A stretch of 64,000 nucleotides of DNA from Lysobacter sp036697405 (GCF_036697405.1 NZ_JBAHWA010000002.1:421478-485477); one strand, 5' to 3'; numbered from the stretch's first letter, positions 16,384 to 27,514 are shown. Program-made: numbers and translations. The notes: generated by a model from the letters alone, not told the origin.

Positions 16384-17411
16384 TGAGCCAGCTAGCCGAA
16401 CCGATCGCCGCCGCCGCGCTGCCTGGGCTGGAGCCCGCGACCGATGCGCCGCGGATCGCCGTGGTCGTGCCCTGCCACCGCGTGCGCGCCCATATTCTGG
16501 GCGTGATCGAGGACGTGCCGGCCGCGGTATGGCGCATCTACGTGGTCGACGACGCCTGCCCCGAGCAGTCCGGCCGCTACGTCGAGAGCGAATGCCGCGA
16601 TCCGCGCGTGCGGGTGCTGTTCAACGAGGTCAACCTGGGCGTGGGCGGCGCGGTGATGGCCGGTTACCGCAGCGCCGTCGCCGACGGCGCCGACGTGGTG
16701 GTGAAGATGGACGGCGACGGCCAGATGGCCGGTGCCGCCCTGCCGCAGCTGGTCGGCCCGATCCTGCGCGGCGACGCCGATTACACCAAGGGCAACCGCT
16801 TCTACGACCTGGCCCAGATCGGCCGCATGCCCAAGCTGCGCATCTTCGGCAACGCCATGCTGTCGTTCATGACCAAGATCTCGTCCGGCTACTGGGACGT
16901 GTTCGACCCGACCAACGGCTATACCGCCATCCACGCCAAGGTCGTGGCCAAGCTGCCGCTGAAGAAGATCAGCCGGCGCTACTTCTTCGAGACCGACATG
17001 CTGTTCCGGCTCAACATCATCCGCGCGGTGGTGGTGGACGTGCCGATGGACGCGCGTTACGGCGCCGAGACCAGCAACCTGCGTATTTCCAAGATCCTGT
17101 TCGATTTCCTGTTCAAGCACCTGCGCAACACCTTCAAGCGCGTGTTCTACAACTATTTCCTGCGCGATCTGTCGCTGGCTTCGATCGAGCTGGCGCTGGG
17201 CTTACTGTTCGTGCTGGTCGGTACCGCGCTGGGCGCGAAGTTCTGGTTCGAGTCCTTCCTGACCGGCGTCACCGCCTCGGCCGGCAGCGTCATGCTGGCG
17301 GCCCTGCAGGTGATCGTCGGCATTCAGCTGGTGCTGGGCTTTCTGGCCTACGACATCGCCTCGGTGCCCAAGCGCACCCTGCACCCGCTGCTGCCCTCCG
17401 GCGACGAATGA
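16380..17411 (+). CDS. Polyprenyl-phosphate-type family 2 glycosyltransferase with two C-terminal membrane spans
   Basis: 343 residues. The GT-A domain (about 20-250) has IAVVVPCHRV, YVVDDACPEQSG and the acidic KMDGDGQM motif like dolichol/undecaprenyl-phosphate sugar synthases, followed by RYFFETDMLFRLN and VPMDARYGAETSN, which are typical of the DPM1/GtrB-like group. Two strong hydrophobic spans (about 270-335) anchor it. Such enzymes move a sugar from a nucleotide donor to polyprenyl phosphate, making the donor for GT-C transferases. The start overlaps the previous stop. This is the strongest link between this unit and the neighbouring GT-C genes; the sugar is unknown. Confidence 0.85.
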   Translation: MMSQLAEPIAAAALPGLEPATDAPRIAVVVPCHRVRAHILGVIEDVPAAVWRIYVVDDACPEQSGRYVESECRDPRVRVLFNEVNLGVGGAVMAGYRSAVADGADVVVKMDGDGQMAGAALPQLVGPILRGDADYTKGNRFYDLAQIGRMPKLRIFGNAMLSFMTKISSGYWDVFDPTNGYTAIHAKVVAKLPLKKISRRYFFETDMLFRLNIIRAVVVDVPMDARYGAETSNLRISKILFDFLFKHLRNTFKRVFYNYFLRDLSLASIELALGLLFVLVGTALGAKFWFESFLTGVTASAGSVMLAALQVIVGIQLVLGFLAYDIASVPKRTLHPLLPSGDE

Positions 17412-17412
17412 G

Positions 17413-18012
17413 ATGAGCGGCGAGTTCGACGAGCGCTATACCGCCTACCAGACCGACCGCAGCGCGCTGCGGCGCGTGGTCCGGCGCATCTACCTGCGCA
17501 GTGCGGCGGCGCAGTTGCGCGGACCCACCCTGGACTTCGGCTGCGGCGTCGGCGAGTTGCTGGAACGCCTGCCGGCCGGTTCCAAGGGCCTGGAGTACAA
17601 CCGCGCTACCGTCGCGCATTGCCGTGCGCGCGGCCTGGATGTGGATTGGTACGACGGTTACGCCGACGATTGGAGGCTGACGCCGCTGAGCGGTCAGCGT
17701 TTCGAGTCGATGGTGATCAGCCACGTGCTGGAGCACTTCGACGGTCCCGGCGCGATCGCGTCGCGGCTGCTGCGCGCGGCGCGCGAACTGGGCGTGCGGC
17801 GGGTGCTGGCGATCGTGCCGGGGCGCGCCGGCTATCGCATCGACGACACCCATCGCACCTTCGTCGATCGTCAGATGCTGGCCGATCCCGCGCTCGCGGC
17901 CGGCAGCGGTTTCGCCCTGCAGCGGGCGCGTTACTTCCCCGGCGACCTGCGCAAGATCGGCGACTGGTTCCCGCACCACGAGCTGCAGGCGCTGTTCGTC
18001 CGCCGCGATTGA
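17413..18012 (+). CDS. SAM-dependent class I methyltransferase
   Basis: 199 residues, beginning one base after the previous stop. It has motif I LDFGCGVGELLERLP (about residues 40-54), an acidic motif II position (GLEYN), and SMVISHVLEHFDGPGAIAS as the post-motif region, which is the UbiE/Methyltransf_11-like pattern seen in many sugar and lipid methyltransferases. No membrane span. As the last gene in the unit with two glycosyltransferases, it probably methylates a sugar or its lipid carrier intermediate; the substrate is inferred from context only. It ends tail-to-tail with pilR. Confidence 0.82.
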   Translation: MSGEFDERYTAYQTDRSALRRVVRRIYLRSAAAQLRGPTLDFGCGVGELLERLPAGSKGLEYNRATVAHCRARGLDVDWYDGYADDWRLTPLSGQRFESMVISHVLEHFDGPGAIASRLLRAARELGVRRVLAIVPGRAGYRIDDTHRTFVDRQMLADPALAAGSGFALQRARYFPGDLRKIGDWFPHHELQALFVRRD

Positions 18013-18043
18013 ACACGCCGCGCCGATGCGCGGCGGGCGGGCC

Positions 18044-19447
18044 TCAATCGATCCCGAGCTTCTTGAGCTTGTAGCGCAACGCGCGGAAGGTAATGCCCAG
18101 CGCGGCGGCGGTGCGGGTCTTGTTGTAGCGGTTTTCCTGCAGCGCCTGCTGGATCGCGGCGCGTTCGATTTCCTCGATGTACGAGGGCAGGGCGCTGGTC
18201 GAGGTGTCGCGTGGATTGAGCGTGCGCGGATCGACGCCGGCCGAAGGTGCGGCGGGCGTCGCCGGCGCGCCGGCCACGGGCGCGGGCGCCTGGGTCGACA
18301 GGCGCGGCAGGCGCAGGTCGCTGGCGTTGAGCAGTTCGCCCTCGGCCAGGGCCAGGGCGCGCTCGAGGATGTTCTCCAGTTCGCGCACGTTGCCCGGGAA
18401 GGCGTAGGCGCGCAGCGCTTCCAGGGCGTCGTCGCCCAGGCGCGGGATCGGGCGGCCCTGGGCGTTGGCCAGGCGCTCGAGCACCTTGCTGGCCAGGCCG
18501 GGCAGATCGTCCAGGCGTTCGCGCAGCGGCGGCACGCGCAGCTCGATCACGTTGATGCGGTAGTAGAGGTCCTGACGGAAGCGGCCGTCGGCGACCAGCG
18601 CGGCCAGATCCTTGTGGGTGGCCGAGAGGATGCGCACGTCGACCACGACTTCGGCCTGGGCGCCGACCGGACGGATCGACTTTTCCTGGATCGCGCGCAG
18701 CAGCTTGACCTGCATCGGCAGCGGCAGCTCGGCCACTTCGTCCAGGAACAGGGTGCCACCGTCGGCGGCCTGGAACAGGCCGGGCTTGTCGACGTGGGCG
18801 CCGGTGAAGCTGCCTTTCTTGTGGCCGAAGAATTCGCTTTCCATCAGTTCGGCCGGGATCGCGCCGCAGTTGACCGGCACGAACGGGCCGCTGGCGCGGC
18901 CGCCCTCGGCGTGGATGGTGCGCGCGACTAGTTCCTTGCCCACGCCGGACTCGCCGGCGATGTAGACCGGGGCCTGGCTGCGCGCCACCTTGCCGATGGT
19001 CTGGCGCAGCTTGGCCATGGCCGGCGACTCGCCGTACAGGCGCGAGGCGACCGTGTCGGCGGTGCTGCGGCGGCTCTCGTTCAGTTCCAGCGCGTGCCGG
19101 ACCAGGTCGCGCAGCACGGTCAGCTCGACCGGCTTGGCGACGAAATCGAAGGCGCCGGCCTTGAGCGCCTCGACCGCGGCTTCGACGTTGCCGAAGGCGG
19201 TGATCATGGCGACCGGGGTGTCCGGGTGCTTCTGGCTGATCTCGGCGATCAGCTCCAGGCCCGACCCGTCGGGCAGGCGCATGTCGGTGAGGCACAGGTC
19301 GTAGCGATTGCGGGCCAGCTGGCTGCGCGCCTCCGAAACGCTGGAGGCGGTATCGCAACGCAGGCCCATGCGGCCCAAAGTCATGACCAACAACTCGCGA
19401 ATATCGCGCTCGTCGTCGATCACCAGTGCACTACGAGTTTCAGCCAT
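18044..19447 (-). CDS. pilR: Sigma-54-dependent response regulator PilR
   Basis: A 467-residue NtrC-type activator of pilin genes. The receiver domain (1-120) has acidic residues at 11-12 and the phospho-acceptor Asp at about 55. The AAA+ domain has Walker A GESGVGKE (about 165-172) and the sigma-54-contact loop GSFTGA (212-217), a variant of GAFTGA. The C-terminal Fis-type helix-turn-helix reads RTAAALGITFRALRYKLKKL. It lies 65 bases downstream of pilS on the same strand. Its targets are most likely the three sigma-54-promoted pilA genes in this window. Confidence 0.96.
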   Translation of the reverse strand: MAETRSALVIDDERDIRELLVMTLGRMGLRCDTASSVSEARSQLARNRYDLCLTDMRLPDGSGLELIAEISQKHPDTPVAMITAFGNVEAAVEALKAGAFDFVAKPVELTVLRDLVRHALELNESRRSTADTVASRLYGESPAMAKLRQTIGKVARSQAPVYIAGESGVGKELVARTIHAEGGRASGPFVPVNCGAIPAELMESEFFGHKKGSFTGAHVDKPGLFQAADGGTLFLDEVAELPLPMQVKLLRAIQEKSIRPVGAQAEVVVDVRILSATHKDLAALVADGRFRQDLYYRINVIELRVPPLRERLDDLPGLASKVLERLANAQGRPIPRLGDDALEALRAYAFPGNVRELENILERALALAEGELLNASDLRLPRLSTQAPAPVAGAPATPAAPSAGVDPRTLNPRDTSTSALPSYIEEIERAAIQQALQENRYNKTRTAAALGITFRALRYKLKKLGID

Positions 19448-19512
19448 TGCGTCCTCCGCCCGACACGATAGCTTAAGGGTGGGTCACGGCCAAGCCGGGA
19501 GCGTGCGCCAGG

Positions 19513-21195
19513 TCACGCCGGCAGCATCGCGTTGATGCCGGAGAGGTGGATGCGGAAGCAACCGCCGCCGCCCGGCATGGGCACGTAGTCCAGCGAGGCC
19601 TGGTTGGCCCGGCACAGCTCGCGCGCGATGTACAGGCCCAGTCCGGTGCCGTGGCTGGAGGTGGTGAAGAACGGCCGGAACAGCCGCGCGGCCACCGATT
19701 CGGGGATGCCCGGGCCGCGGTCCAGCACGTCGATCACCGGCACCGCGCCCGCGTCCAGGTAGGCGTGCACCGTCACCCGCGCCGGTTCGCCGGGCATGCG
19801 GCCGTAGGTCAGGGCGTTGTGCACCAGCACGGTCAGGGCCTGGTGCAGCTGGCGCGGATCGACCAGGGCCGGGATGCGCGGCTGGGTCGCGGTCGCGCGC
19901 AGGCTGTCCAGTTCGATCGGGTGGCTGGTGTTGTACTCGTCGACGAACTGGCGGTTGAACGCGACCAGGTCGACGTGCTCGGGCTTGGCCGGTTCGCGCC
20001 GCGCCATGCCCAGCACGTTCTCGACGATGCCGTTCATGCGGGTGCCCTGCTGGCGCACGATCTCGAGCAGGCGGCGGTCGGCGACGGCGATGTCGCGCGA
20101 CTCCTCCAGCAATTGCACGGCGTAGCTGATCGCGGCCAGCGGATTGCGGATTTCGTGGGCGAGGCTGGCCGAAAACCGGCCCAGCGCGGCCAGGGTGATC
20201 GATTCGGCGCGGCGGGAGACCAGCGAGGTGTCGTCGAGGAAGATCAGGGTCTGGTCGCTGCCGGCGAGCAGGCGGGTGAAGCGCGGCACCACCTCGGGCT
20301 GGTCGGGCGCCATCTGCAGCGGGGTCTCGTCCGGGACCGCGTCGGCACGCCAGCGCCCGAGCCGGCGCGCGAGCTCGGGCGAGGCGATGGCCAGGTTGCG
20401 GTGGCTGTGGTCGGAGTGCTCGCCGGGGTCGCCCAGCAGCAGCATCGCGGCCTCGTTGGCCAGGCGCAGGCGGCCTTCGCCGTCGACCAGCAGCACGCCG
20501 GTGCGCATGCGCCGGATGATGAGTTCGTTGATCTCGGCGTAGTTGGCGGCCTCGGCGCCGCGGCGCTCGGCCAGGGCCGAGCTGGCGCGCATCTCGCGCC
20601 CGAGCAGGCTGGTCAGGGTGGCGATGGCCATGAAGCCCAGGGCGAACATCACCGGCTCGCCGACCACGCGTTCGCTGCCGTTGCCGACCAGCTCGCTGAA
20701 GGCGTATTCGCCCAGCAGCAGGGCCACCGCGATCACCGCCATGCTCAGGCCGTAGCGCATGCGCAGCAGCAGGGCCGCGGCGCCGACGTTGAACACCAGC
20801 ATCAGGGCGATGCCGGTGCCGGCCGCGGGCAGGGCGTGCAGGGCCAGGATGCCGGCCAGCAGGTCGACGGTGATGCCGATCAGGGCCTGGGTGTGGAGGT
20901 CGCCGCGGCGCCCGGACACGAACAGCAGCATCGCCGCCAGCATGTAGCCCAGGACCACGGCGCGCGCGAGCAGGGGCAGGCTGGGGGCGCGGATCAGGAC
21001 CTGGGCCGGCCCGAACACCAGCAGGGCCAGCAGGGCGGCCTCCAGCAGCCGGTACAGGGTGAAGAAGTACAGCTCGCGGCGCAGCGCGTGGTCGGCATCG
21101 GTGGCGGCGACGGGGGCGAGACCTGACGGCAAGCGGCTGTCCCTAGTCCGGGTGGAATGGCGCCGAGTATGCGCGAAAGCGCCGGGATCGCCCAT
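19513..21195 (-). CDS. pilS: Sensor histidine kinase PilS
   Basis: 560 residues as read from the ATG at 21195; the first 35 residues are not conserved in character and a later start is possible. Six hydrophobic spans lie at about 45-200, then a PAS-like segment (around 215-320). The kinase core has the H-box SLAHEIRNPLAAI (His about 347), an N box around VLVHNALTYGR, and the G boxes DRGPGIPE and GTGLGLYIAREL. In pseudomonads PilS senses pilin in the membrane and controls PilR. The order pilS-pilR is as usual; it is divergent from sucC. Confidence 0.93.
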   Translation of the reverse strand: MGDPGAFAHTRRHSTRTRDSRLPSGLAPVAATDADHALRRELYFFTLYRLLEAALLALLVFGPAQVLIRAPSLPLLARAVVLGYMLAAMLLFVSGRRGDLHTQALIGITVDLLAGILALHALPAAGTGIALMLVFNVGAAALLLRMRYGLSMAVIAVALLLGEYAFSELVGNGSERVVGEPVMFALGFMAIATLTSLLGREMRASSALAERRGAEAANYAEINELIIRRMRTGVLLVDGEGRLRLANEAAMLLLGDPGEHSDHSHRNLAIASPELARRLGRWRADAVPDETPLQMAPDQPEVVPRFTRLLAGSDQTLIFLDDTSLVSRRAESITLAALGRFSASLAHEIRNPLAAISYAVQLLEESRDIAVADRRLLEIVRQQGTRMNGIVENVLGMARREPAKPEHVDLVAFNRQFVDEYNTSHPIELDSLRATATQPRIPALVDPRQLHQALTVLVHNALTYGRMPGEPARVTVHAYLDAGAVPVIDVLDRGPGIPESVAARLFRPFFTTSSHGTGLGLYIARELCRANQASLDYVPMPGGGGCFRIHLSGINAMLPA

Positions 21196-21394
21196 GCGCC
21201 CGGGCCCGCGCGAAATCGCCCCGGCGGCGCCCGCGGCCCGGTACGGCGGGCTTTGCCTGGCTTGGCGGGGGCGGCCCCGGCCGGGGCCGGTTTTGCTCGC
21301 TCCGCCGCGATGGGCGACAATGCGGCCCCCTCGCGCTGGCCCGCCCAGCGGTCCGCTGTTCGCGCGGGACGTCTTTCACTCCCCTCGGTGACGC

Positions 21395-22561
<1,167 letters not shown>

Positions 22562-22573
22562 GGGGCCACTGAC

Positions 22574-23449
<876 letters not shown>

Positions 23450-23472
23450 GCCTGCGCGTTCGGCTGTTATGG

Positions 23473-23505
23473 AAAGGCCGCCTTCGGGCGGCCTTTTCGC
23501 TTTCT
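23473..23505 (+). terminator. Rho-independent terminator of sucCD
   Basis: GGCCGCC and GGCGGCC arms around a TTCG loop, followed by TTTTCGCTTT, 24 bases after the sucD stop. Confidence 0.92.
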
Positions 23506-23530
23506 GGGAATGCCGGTTGGAGGGGGGGCG

Positions 23531-23799
23531 GCCCTCACCCCAACCCCTCTCCCGCAGGCGGGAGAGGGGCTCACGCTGTTCGGGTGAGCGCGCGGGAGAT
23601 GGGCTCAATGCGTAGGGCGGCTGGCGCGTGCGGGAGATGGCGACAAGGCGGGTGCAGTGGGCTTCGTGGCCGTATGGTGCCGGTGACGCATCGGTTTTGA
23701 ACGCTGGGATTGCCGCGCCCGCGACGCCTTCCCGAATTCCTACCCTTTGCCGCGGCTTAGCCCCTCTCCCGCTCGCGGGAGAGGGGTTGGGGTGAGGGC
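23531..23799. repeat. Inverted pair of REP-like CCCTCACCCCAACCCCTCTC elements
   Basis: A 25-base element (23531-23555, core CCCTCACCCCAACCCCTCTC) is found in reverse orientation at 23775-23799, enclosing about 220 bases with no recognisable gene. Each copy is followed by its own short GC-rich inverted repeat (GCGGGAGAGGGG). Elements of this type are frequent between proteobacterial genes. A DUF559 gene follows directly. Confidence 0.75.
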
Positions 23800-23870
23800 G
23801 GCACTCCCCGATACAGCCCCGCCCCGTAAGCAACCAAGCTGAAGCACCACCTACCTCAAGGAGCGCAAGG

Positions 23871-24227
23871 ATGCGCCCAGGCCAGAAACGCAATTGCGCC
23901 CGCCACCTGCGTCGGAGCATGACCGACGCCGAGCTCCGCCTATGGTTCCATCTGCGCAACCGAGCGCTGATGGGCTGCAAGTTCCGCCGTCAGCACCCCA
24001 TCGGTCCCTACATCGCCGATTTCGCCTGCATCGAGCGCGGACTGATCGTCGAAACCGACGGCGGTCAGCATGCGGATTCGGGCGCCGATCGCGTCAGGAC
24101 CCGTTTCCTCGCATTCCGCGGCTACCGAGTCCTCAGATTCTGGAACAATGATGTCCTGGCGCGGACCGACGCGGTGCTGGAGCAGATCCATGCCGCTGTG
24201 GCCCGCGACGCCGTCAGCCTGAGCTGA
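23871..24227 (+). CDS. DUF559 / Vsr-like endonuclease-domain protein
   Basis: A 118-residue protein of the DUF559 family, which belongs to the Vsr/PD-(D/E)XK-like nuclease superfamily. Typical features are the basic N terminus RRSMTDAELRLWFHLRNR, the GCKFRRQHPIGPYIADFACI stretch with its D of the catalytic site, the E-T-D-G-G-Q-H segment and the end RFWNNDVL. The ATG follows CAAGGAGCGCAAGG, a good ribosome site. Biological role unknown; such genes are often single, mobile in position and associated with intergenic repeats, as here. Confidence 0.85.
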   Translation: MRPGQKRNCARHLRRSMTDAELRLWFHLRNRALMGCKFRRQHPIGPYIADFACIERGLIVETDGGQHADSGADRVRTRFLAFRGYRVLRFWNNDVLARTDAVLEQIHAAVARDAVSLS

Positions 24228-24248
24228 CCTTCTGCCGACCGAGCACTC

Positions 24249-25889
24249 ATGTCCCAGACTCTCCGCATCGCCCTGGCCCAGTTCGACTTCCCCGTCGGCG
24301 CCGTCGAGCGCAACGCCGAACGCATCGCGCAGATGATCGTGCAGGCGCGCGACCAGCACGGCGCCGACGTGGTGCTGTTCCCCGAACTCGCGATCAGCGG
24401 CTACCCGCCCGAAGACCTGCTGCTGCGCCCCAGCTTCCTGGCCGACTGCGAAGCCGCGTTGCTGCGCGTTGCCAGCGCCGTGGGCGGCGGCATCACCGCG
24501 GTGGTGGGCTGGCCACAGGCGGCCGGCGCGGTGGTCTACAACGCCGCCAGCGTGCTGCGCGACGGCCGTGTCGAGGCGACCTACCGCAAGCGCGAGCTGC
24601 CCAACTACGCGGTGTTCGACGAGCGCCGCTATTTCGATGTCGACCCCGACGGCGAAAGCTGCGTGTTCGAGGTCAAGGGCGTGCCGCTGGGCCTGGTGAT
24701 CTGCGAGGACCTGTGGTTCCCCGAGCCGCTGGCGGCCACCGTCGCGGCCGGCGCCGAGTTGGTGCTGGTGCCCAACGCCTCGCCGTTCGAGCACGACAAG
24801 CACGCCCAGCGCGACGCCCTGATCGCCCAGCGCGTTCGCGAAAGCGGCTGCGCGCTGGCCTACCTCAACGTGGTCGGCGGCCAGGATTCGCTGGTGTTCG
24901 ACGGCGCCTCGGTGCTGGCCGACGGCGACGGCCGCGTGCACAACGCCGCGCGCGCGTTCGAGGACCATTGGCTGGTCGCCGACTACGACGCCGCCACCCG
25001 CAAGTTCGCGCCGGTGGCCTGGCCGGAGGAGAACGACGACGGCCGCGACTCGCTGGCCTGGCGCGCGGTGGTGCGCGGCACCCGCGACTACTGCGGCAAG
25101 AACGGCTTCGATTCGGTCTGGCTGGGGTTGTCCGGCGGCATCGATTCCTCGCTGGTGCTGGCCATCGCGGTCGACGCGCTGGGCGCCGACAACGTCACCG
25201 CGGTGCGCATGCCCTCGCGCTATACCGCCGGCCTGTCCAACGACCTCGCCGCCGAGCAGTGCCGTGTGCAGGGCGTGCGCCTGATCGCGCTGCCGATCGA
25301 GAAGCCGTTCCAGGGCTACCTCGATACCCTGGCGGAGACCTTCGCCGGCAAGGCGGTCGACGTGACCGAGGAGAATTTGCAGTCGCGCACCCGCGGCGCG
25401 CTGCTGATGGCGCTGAGCAACAAGTTCGGCGGCTTGCTGCTGACCACCGGCAACAAGAGCGAGTACGCGGTCGGCTACGCCACCATCTACGGCGACATGT
25501 GCGGCGGCTACGCGCCGATCAAGGACCTGTACAAGACCGAGGTCTACGATCTGGCGCGATGGCGCAACGCGGTCGCCGGCGCGCCGCTGATTCCGCCGGG
25601 CGTGATCGACCGTCCGCCCTCGGCGGAGCTGCGCGACAATCAGAAGGACCAGGATTCGCTGCCGCCCTACGACGTGCTCGACGCGATCCTGCTGCGTCAC
25701 GTCGACCAGGAGCAGTCGCGCGACGAGATCGTGGCGGCCGGCTTCGCCGCCGACACCGTCGACCGGGTGCTGCGGCTGGTGCGGATCAGCGAATGGAAGC
25801 GCCACCAGGCCGCGCCGGGCCCCAAGGTCTCGCACCGCGCGTTCGGGCGCGAGCGCCGCTATCCGATCAGCAACGGCTACCGCGGCTGA
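24249..25889 (+). CDS. nadE: Glutamine-dependent NAD+ synthase
   Basis: 546 residues in two domains. The N-terminal nitrilase-type glutaminase carries the catalytic triad Glu46 (FPELAISGY), Lys114 (YRKRELPNY) and Cys152 (LVICEDLWF). The C-terminal synthetase has the PP-loop LSGGIDSSLVLAIA and the GNKSEYAVGY segment. It makes NAD+ from deamido-NAD+, ATP and glutamine in the last step of NAD synthesis. Length fits the fused, glutamine-using form. Confidence 0.97.
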   Translation: MSQTLRIALAQFDFPVGAVERNAERIAQMIVQARDQHGADVVLFPELAISGYPPEDLLLRPSFLADCEAALLRVASAVGGGITAVVGWPQAAGAVVYNAASVLRDGRVEATYRKRELPNYAVFDERRYFDVDPDGESCVFEVKGVPLGLVICEDLWFPEPLAATVAAGAELVLVPNASPFEHDKHAQRDALIAQRVRESGCALAYLNVVGGQDSLVFDGASVLADGDGRVHNAARAFEDHWLVADYDAATRKFAPVAWPEENDDGRDSLAWRAVVRGTRDYCGKNGFDSVWLGLSGGIDSSLVLAIAVDALGADNVTAVRMPSRYTAGLSNDLAAEQCRVQGVRLIALPIEKPFQGYLDTLAETFAGKAVDVTEENLQSRTRGALLMALSNKFGGLLLTTGNKSEYAVGYATIYGDMCGGYAPIKDLYKTEVYDLARWRNAVAGAPLIPPGVIDRPPSAELRDNQKDQDSLPPYDVLDAILLRHVDQEQSRDEIVAAGFAADTVDRVLRLVRISEWKRHQAAPGPKVSHRAFGRERRYPISNGYRG

Positions 25890-25963
25890 GCCTCCGGCGG
25901 CGCCCCGCCACGTACGCGCCGCAAACGCCTTAGCATTCCACGCTACCCACCAGGATCCCGACC

Positions 25964-26347
25964 ATGTCCAAAGAGATCGTCAATACCGCCAAGGCGCCGG
26001 CCGCGATCGGCCCCTACTCGCAGGCCGTGCGCGTCGGCGACACCGTCTACCTGTCCGGCCAGATTCCGCTCGACCCGGCCAGCGGCCTGGTCGTCGAGGG
26101 CGATATCGAGGCCCAGGCCCATCGCGTCTTCCTCAACCTCAAGGAAGTCTGCGAGGCCGCCGGCGGTTCGCTGGAGAAGATCGTCCGCCTGGGCCTGTTC
26201 CTGACCGACCTGGGCCACTTCGGCAAGGTCAATTCGGTGATGGGCGAGTATTTCAACGCGCCGTACCCCGCGCGCTCGACGGTGCAGGTATCGGCGCTGC
26301 CGCGCGGCGTGGCCTTCGAGGCCGACGCGATCATGGTGCTGGACTGA
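25964..26347 (+). CDS. ridA: RidA family reactive enamine/imine deaminase
   Basis: 127 residues, the family length. Motifs are GPYSQAVRVGDTVYLSGQIP, the active-site Arg in YPARSTVQV and FEADAIMVLD at the C terminus. RidA hydrolyses 2-aminoacrylate and other reactive imines from PLP enzymes. It stands alone 75 bases after nadE. The exact member of the RidA subfamilies cannot be fixed, but the arginine and C-terminal Glu of true RidA are present. Confidence 0.92.
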   Translation: MSKEIVNTAKAPAAIGPYSQAVRVGDTVYLSGQIPLDPASGLVVEGDIEAQAHRVFLNLKEVCEAAGGSLEKIVRLGLFLTDLGHFGKVNSVMGEYFNAPYPARSTVQVSALPRGVAFEADAIMVLD

Positions 26348-26446
26348 ACCCAATGGTTATCGCGGCGATGCGCGGGATGCGCGCATCGCCGCCGGATCGA
26401 TGCGTCTTCGCGAACGGCGCCGCGCGCCGACGCGGGCCGCGCCGGC

Positions 26447-27514
26447 TCAGGCCGGCGCGGTCTTGCGCACCGCCGCCTCTTCCAGCAGGCGCTCGCGCGC
26501 CTCGCGGGGCGTGGTCTGGGTCAGGCGTTTGAACGCGCGCCGGAACTCGCGCGGGTCCTTGTAGCCGATCGCCGCGGCGATGCTCGCGATCGGGCGCTCG
26601 CGCTCGCGCAGCAGGGCGTAGGCCTGATCGATGCGCAGACGATCGTGCAAGGCGTTGTAGCGCGTGCCCTCGGCGCTGAGCTGGCGGCGCAGGGTGCGCT
26701 CGCTCACGTGCAACTGCGCGGCGATGTCGGCCAGCTTGGGGTCGGTCGCCAGTTGCGCGCGCAGCAGGCGTTCGACCGCGGCCGTGGTTTCGCCCGGCGC
26801 CTGGGTCGCGGGCATCTGCGCGCGCAGCAGCGCCAGCACCTGCTGCGCCGCGATCGGGTTATGGGTGCTGAGCGGGTGGCCCAGCCAGCGCTGGTCCAGC
26901 ACCAGCCGGTCCTGCGGCTGGTCGAACGCGATCGGGCATTCGAACACCTCGCGGTAGCGCTCGACGTAGTCCGGCGCCGGATAGCTGAATTCCAGCCGCA
27001 GCGGTTTCAGCGCCGTTCCGACCAGGCCGCGCGCCAGCGCCAGGCAGCTGGAGAAGAACTCCTCGCAGACGAAGCGGTGGATGGCCGGATTGGCCACGAT
27101 CATCTCGCCGGCCAGGGCGATCTCGCCCGCTGCGGCCGCGCTTTCGACGAAGCGCATCAGGCTGCCGACCACGGGCGTGAAGCGCAGGCCCAGCGCGATC
27201 GCCTCGCCGAAGGTGGCCGCGGTGGTCATCGCCAGCCCGAGCAGGCCGAAGTTGCCGACGTTCTGCTGCGCGCCCAGGTCCAGGCCGATCGAGGGCGGCA
27301 GTACCCGCAGCGCGCGCTCGACCACGATCGCGGTCTGGCGGTCGGGCAGGCGCACGCCTGGGTCGTCGATCTGGGCGCGGCTGAGCTGGGTGCCGAGCAA
27401 CCAGTCGGCGCTGGACACGCCCAGTTCCTCCGCGCTGCGGAACAGGCCCCACAGCAGATTCGGCGACATCAGGGCGATGTCGGTGCGCGGCGCTTCCTGG
27501 ATCCGGTGCGGCAT
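26447..27514 (-). CDS. AraC family transcriptional regulator
   Basis: 355 residues. The N-terminal 200 residues resemble the Arabinose_bd (OruR/ArgR-like) ligand domain with RALRVLPPSIGLDLGAQQN and GLLGLAMTTAATFGEAI; the C-terminal 100 residues are the double helix-turn-helix of AraC regulators with SERTLRRQLSAEGTRYNALH and IGYKDPREFRRAFKR. It is divergent from the beta-helix lipoprotein gene across 179 bases, so it may control that unit; the effector is unknown. Confidence 0.9.
   Translation of the reverse strand: MPHRIQEAPRTDIALMSPNLLWGLFRSAEELGVSSADWLLGTQLSRAQIDDPGVRLPDRQTAIVVERALRVLPPSIGLDLGAQQNVGNFGLLGLAMTTAATFGEAIALGLRFTPVVGSLMRFVESAAAAGEIALAGEMIVANPAIHRFVCEEFFSSCLALARGLVGTALKPLRLEFSYPAPDYVERYREVFECPIAFDQPQDRLVLDQRWLGHPLSTHNPIAAQQVLALLRAQMPATQAPGETTAAVERLLRAQLATDPKLADIAAQLHVSERTLRRQLSAEGTRYNALHDRLRIDQAYALLRERERPIASIAAAIGYKDPREFRRAFKRLTQTTPREARERLLEEAAVRKTAPA

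Noticed and set aside
23600..23760. A gene between the two REP-like elements
   Set aside because: Open frames there are short, without ribosome site or recognisable protein features.
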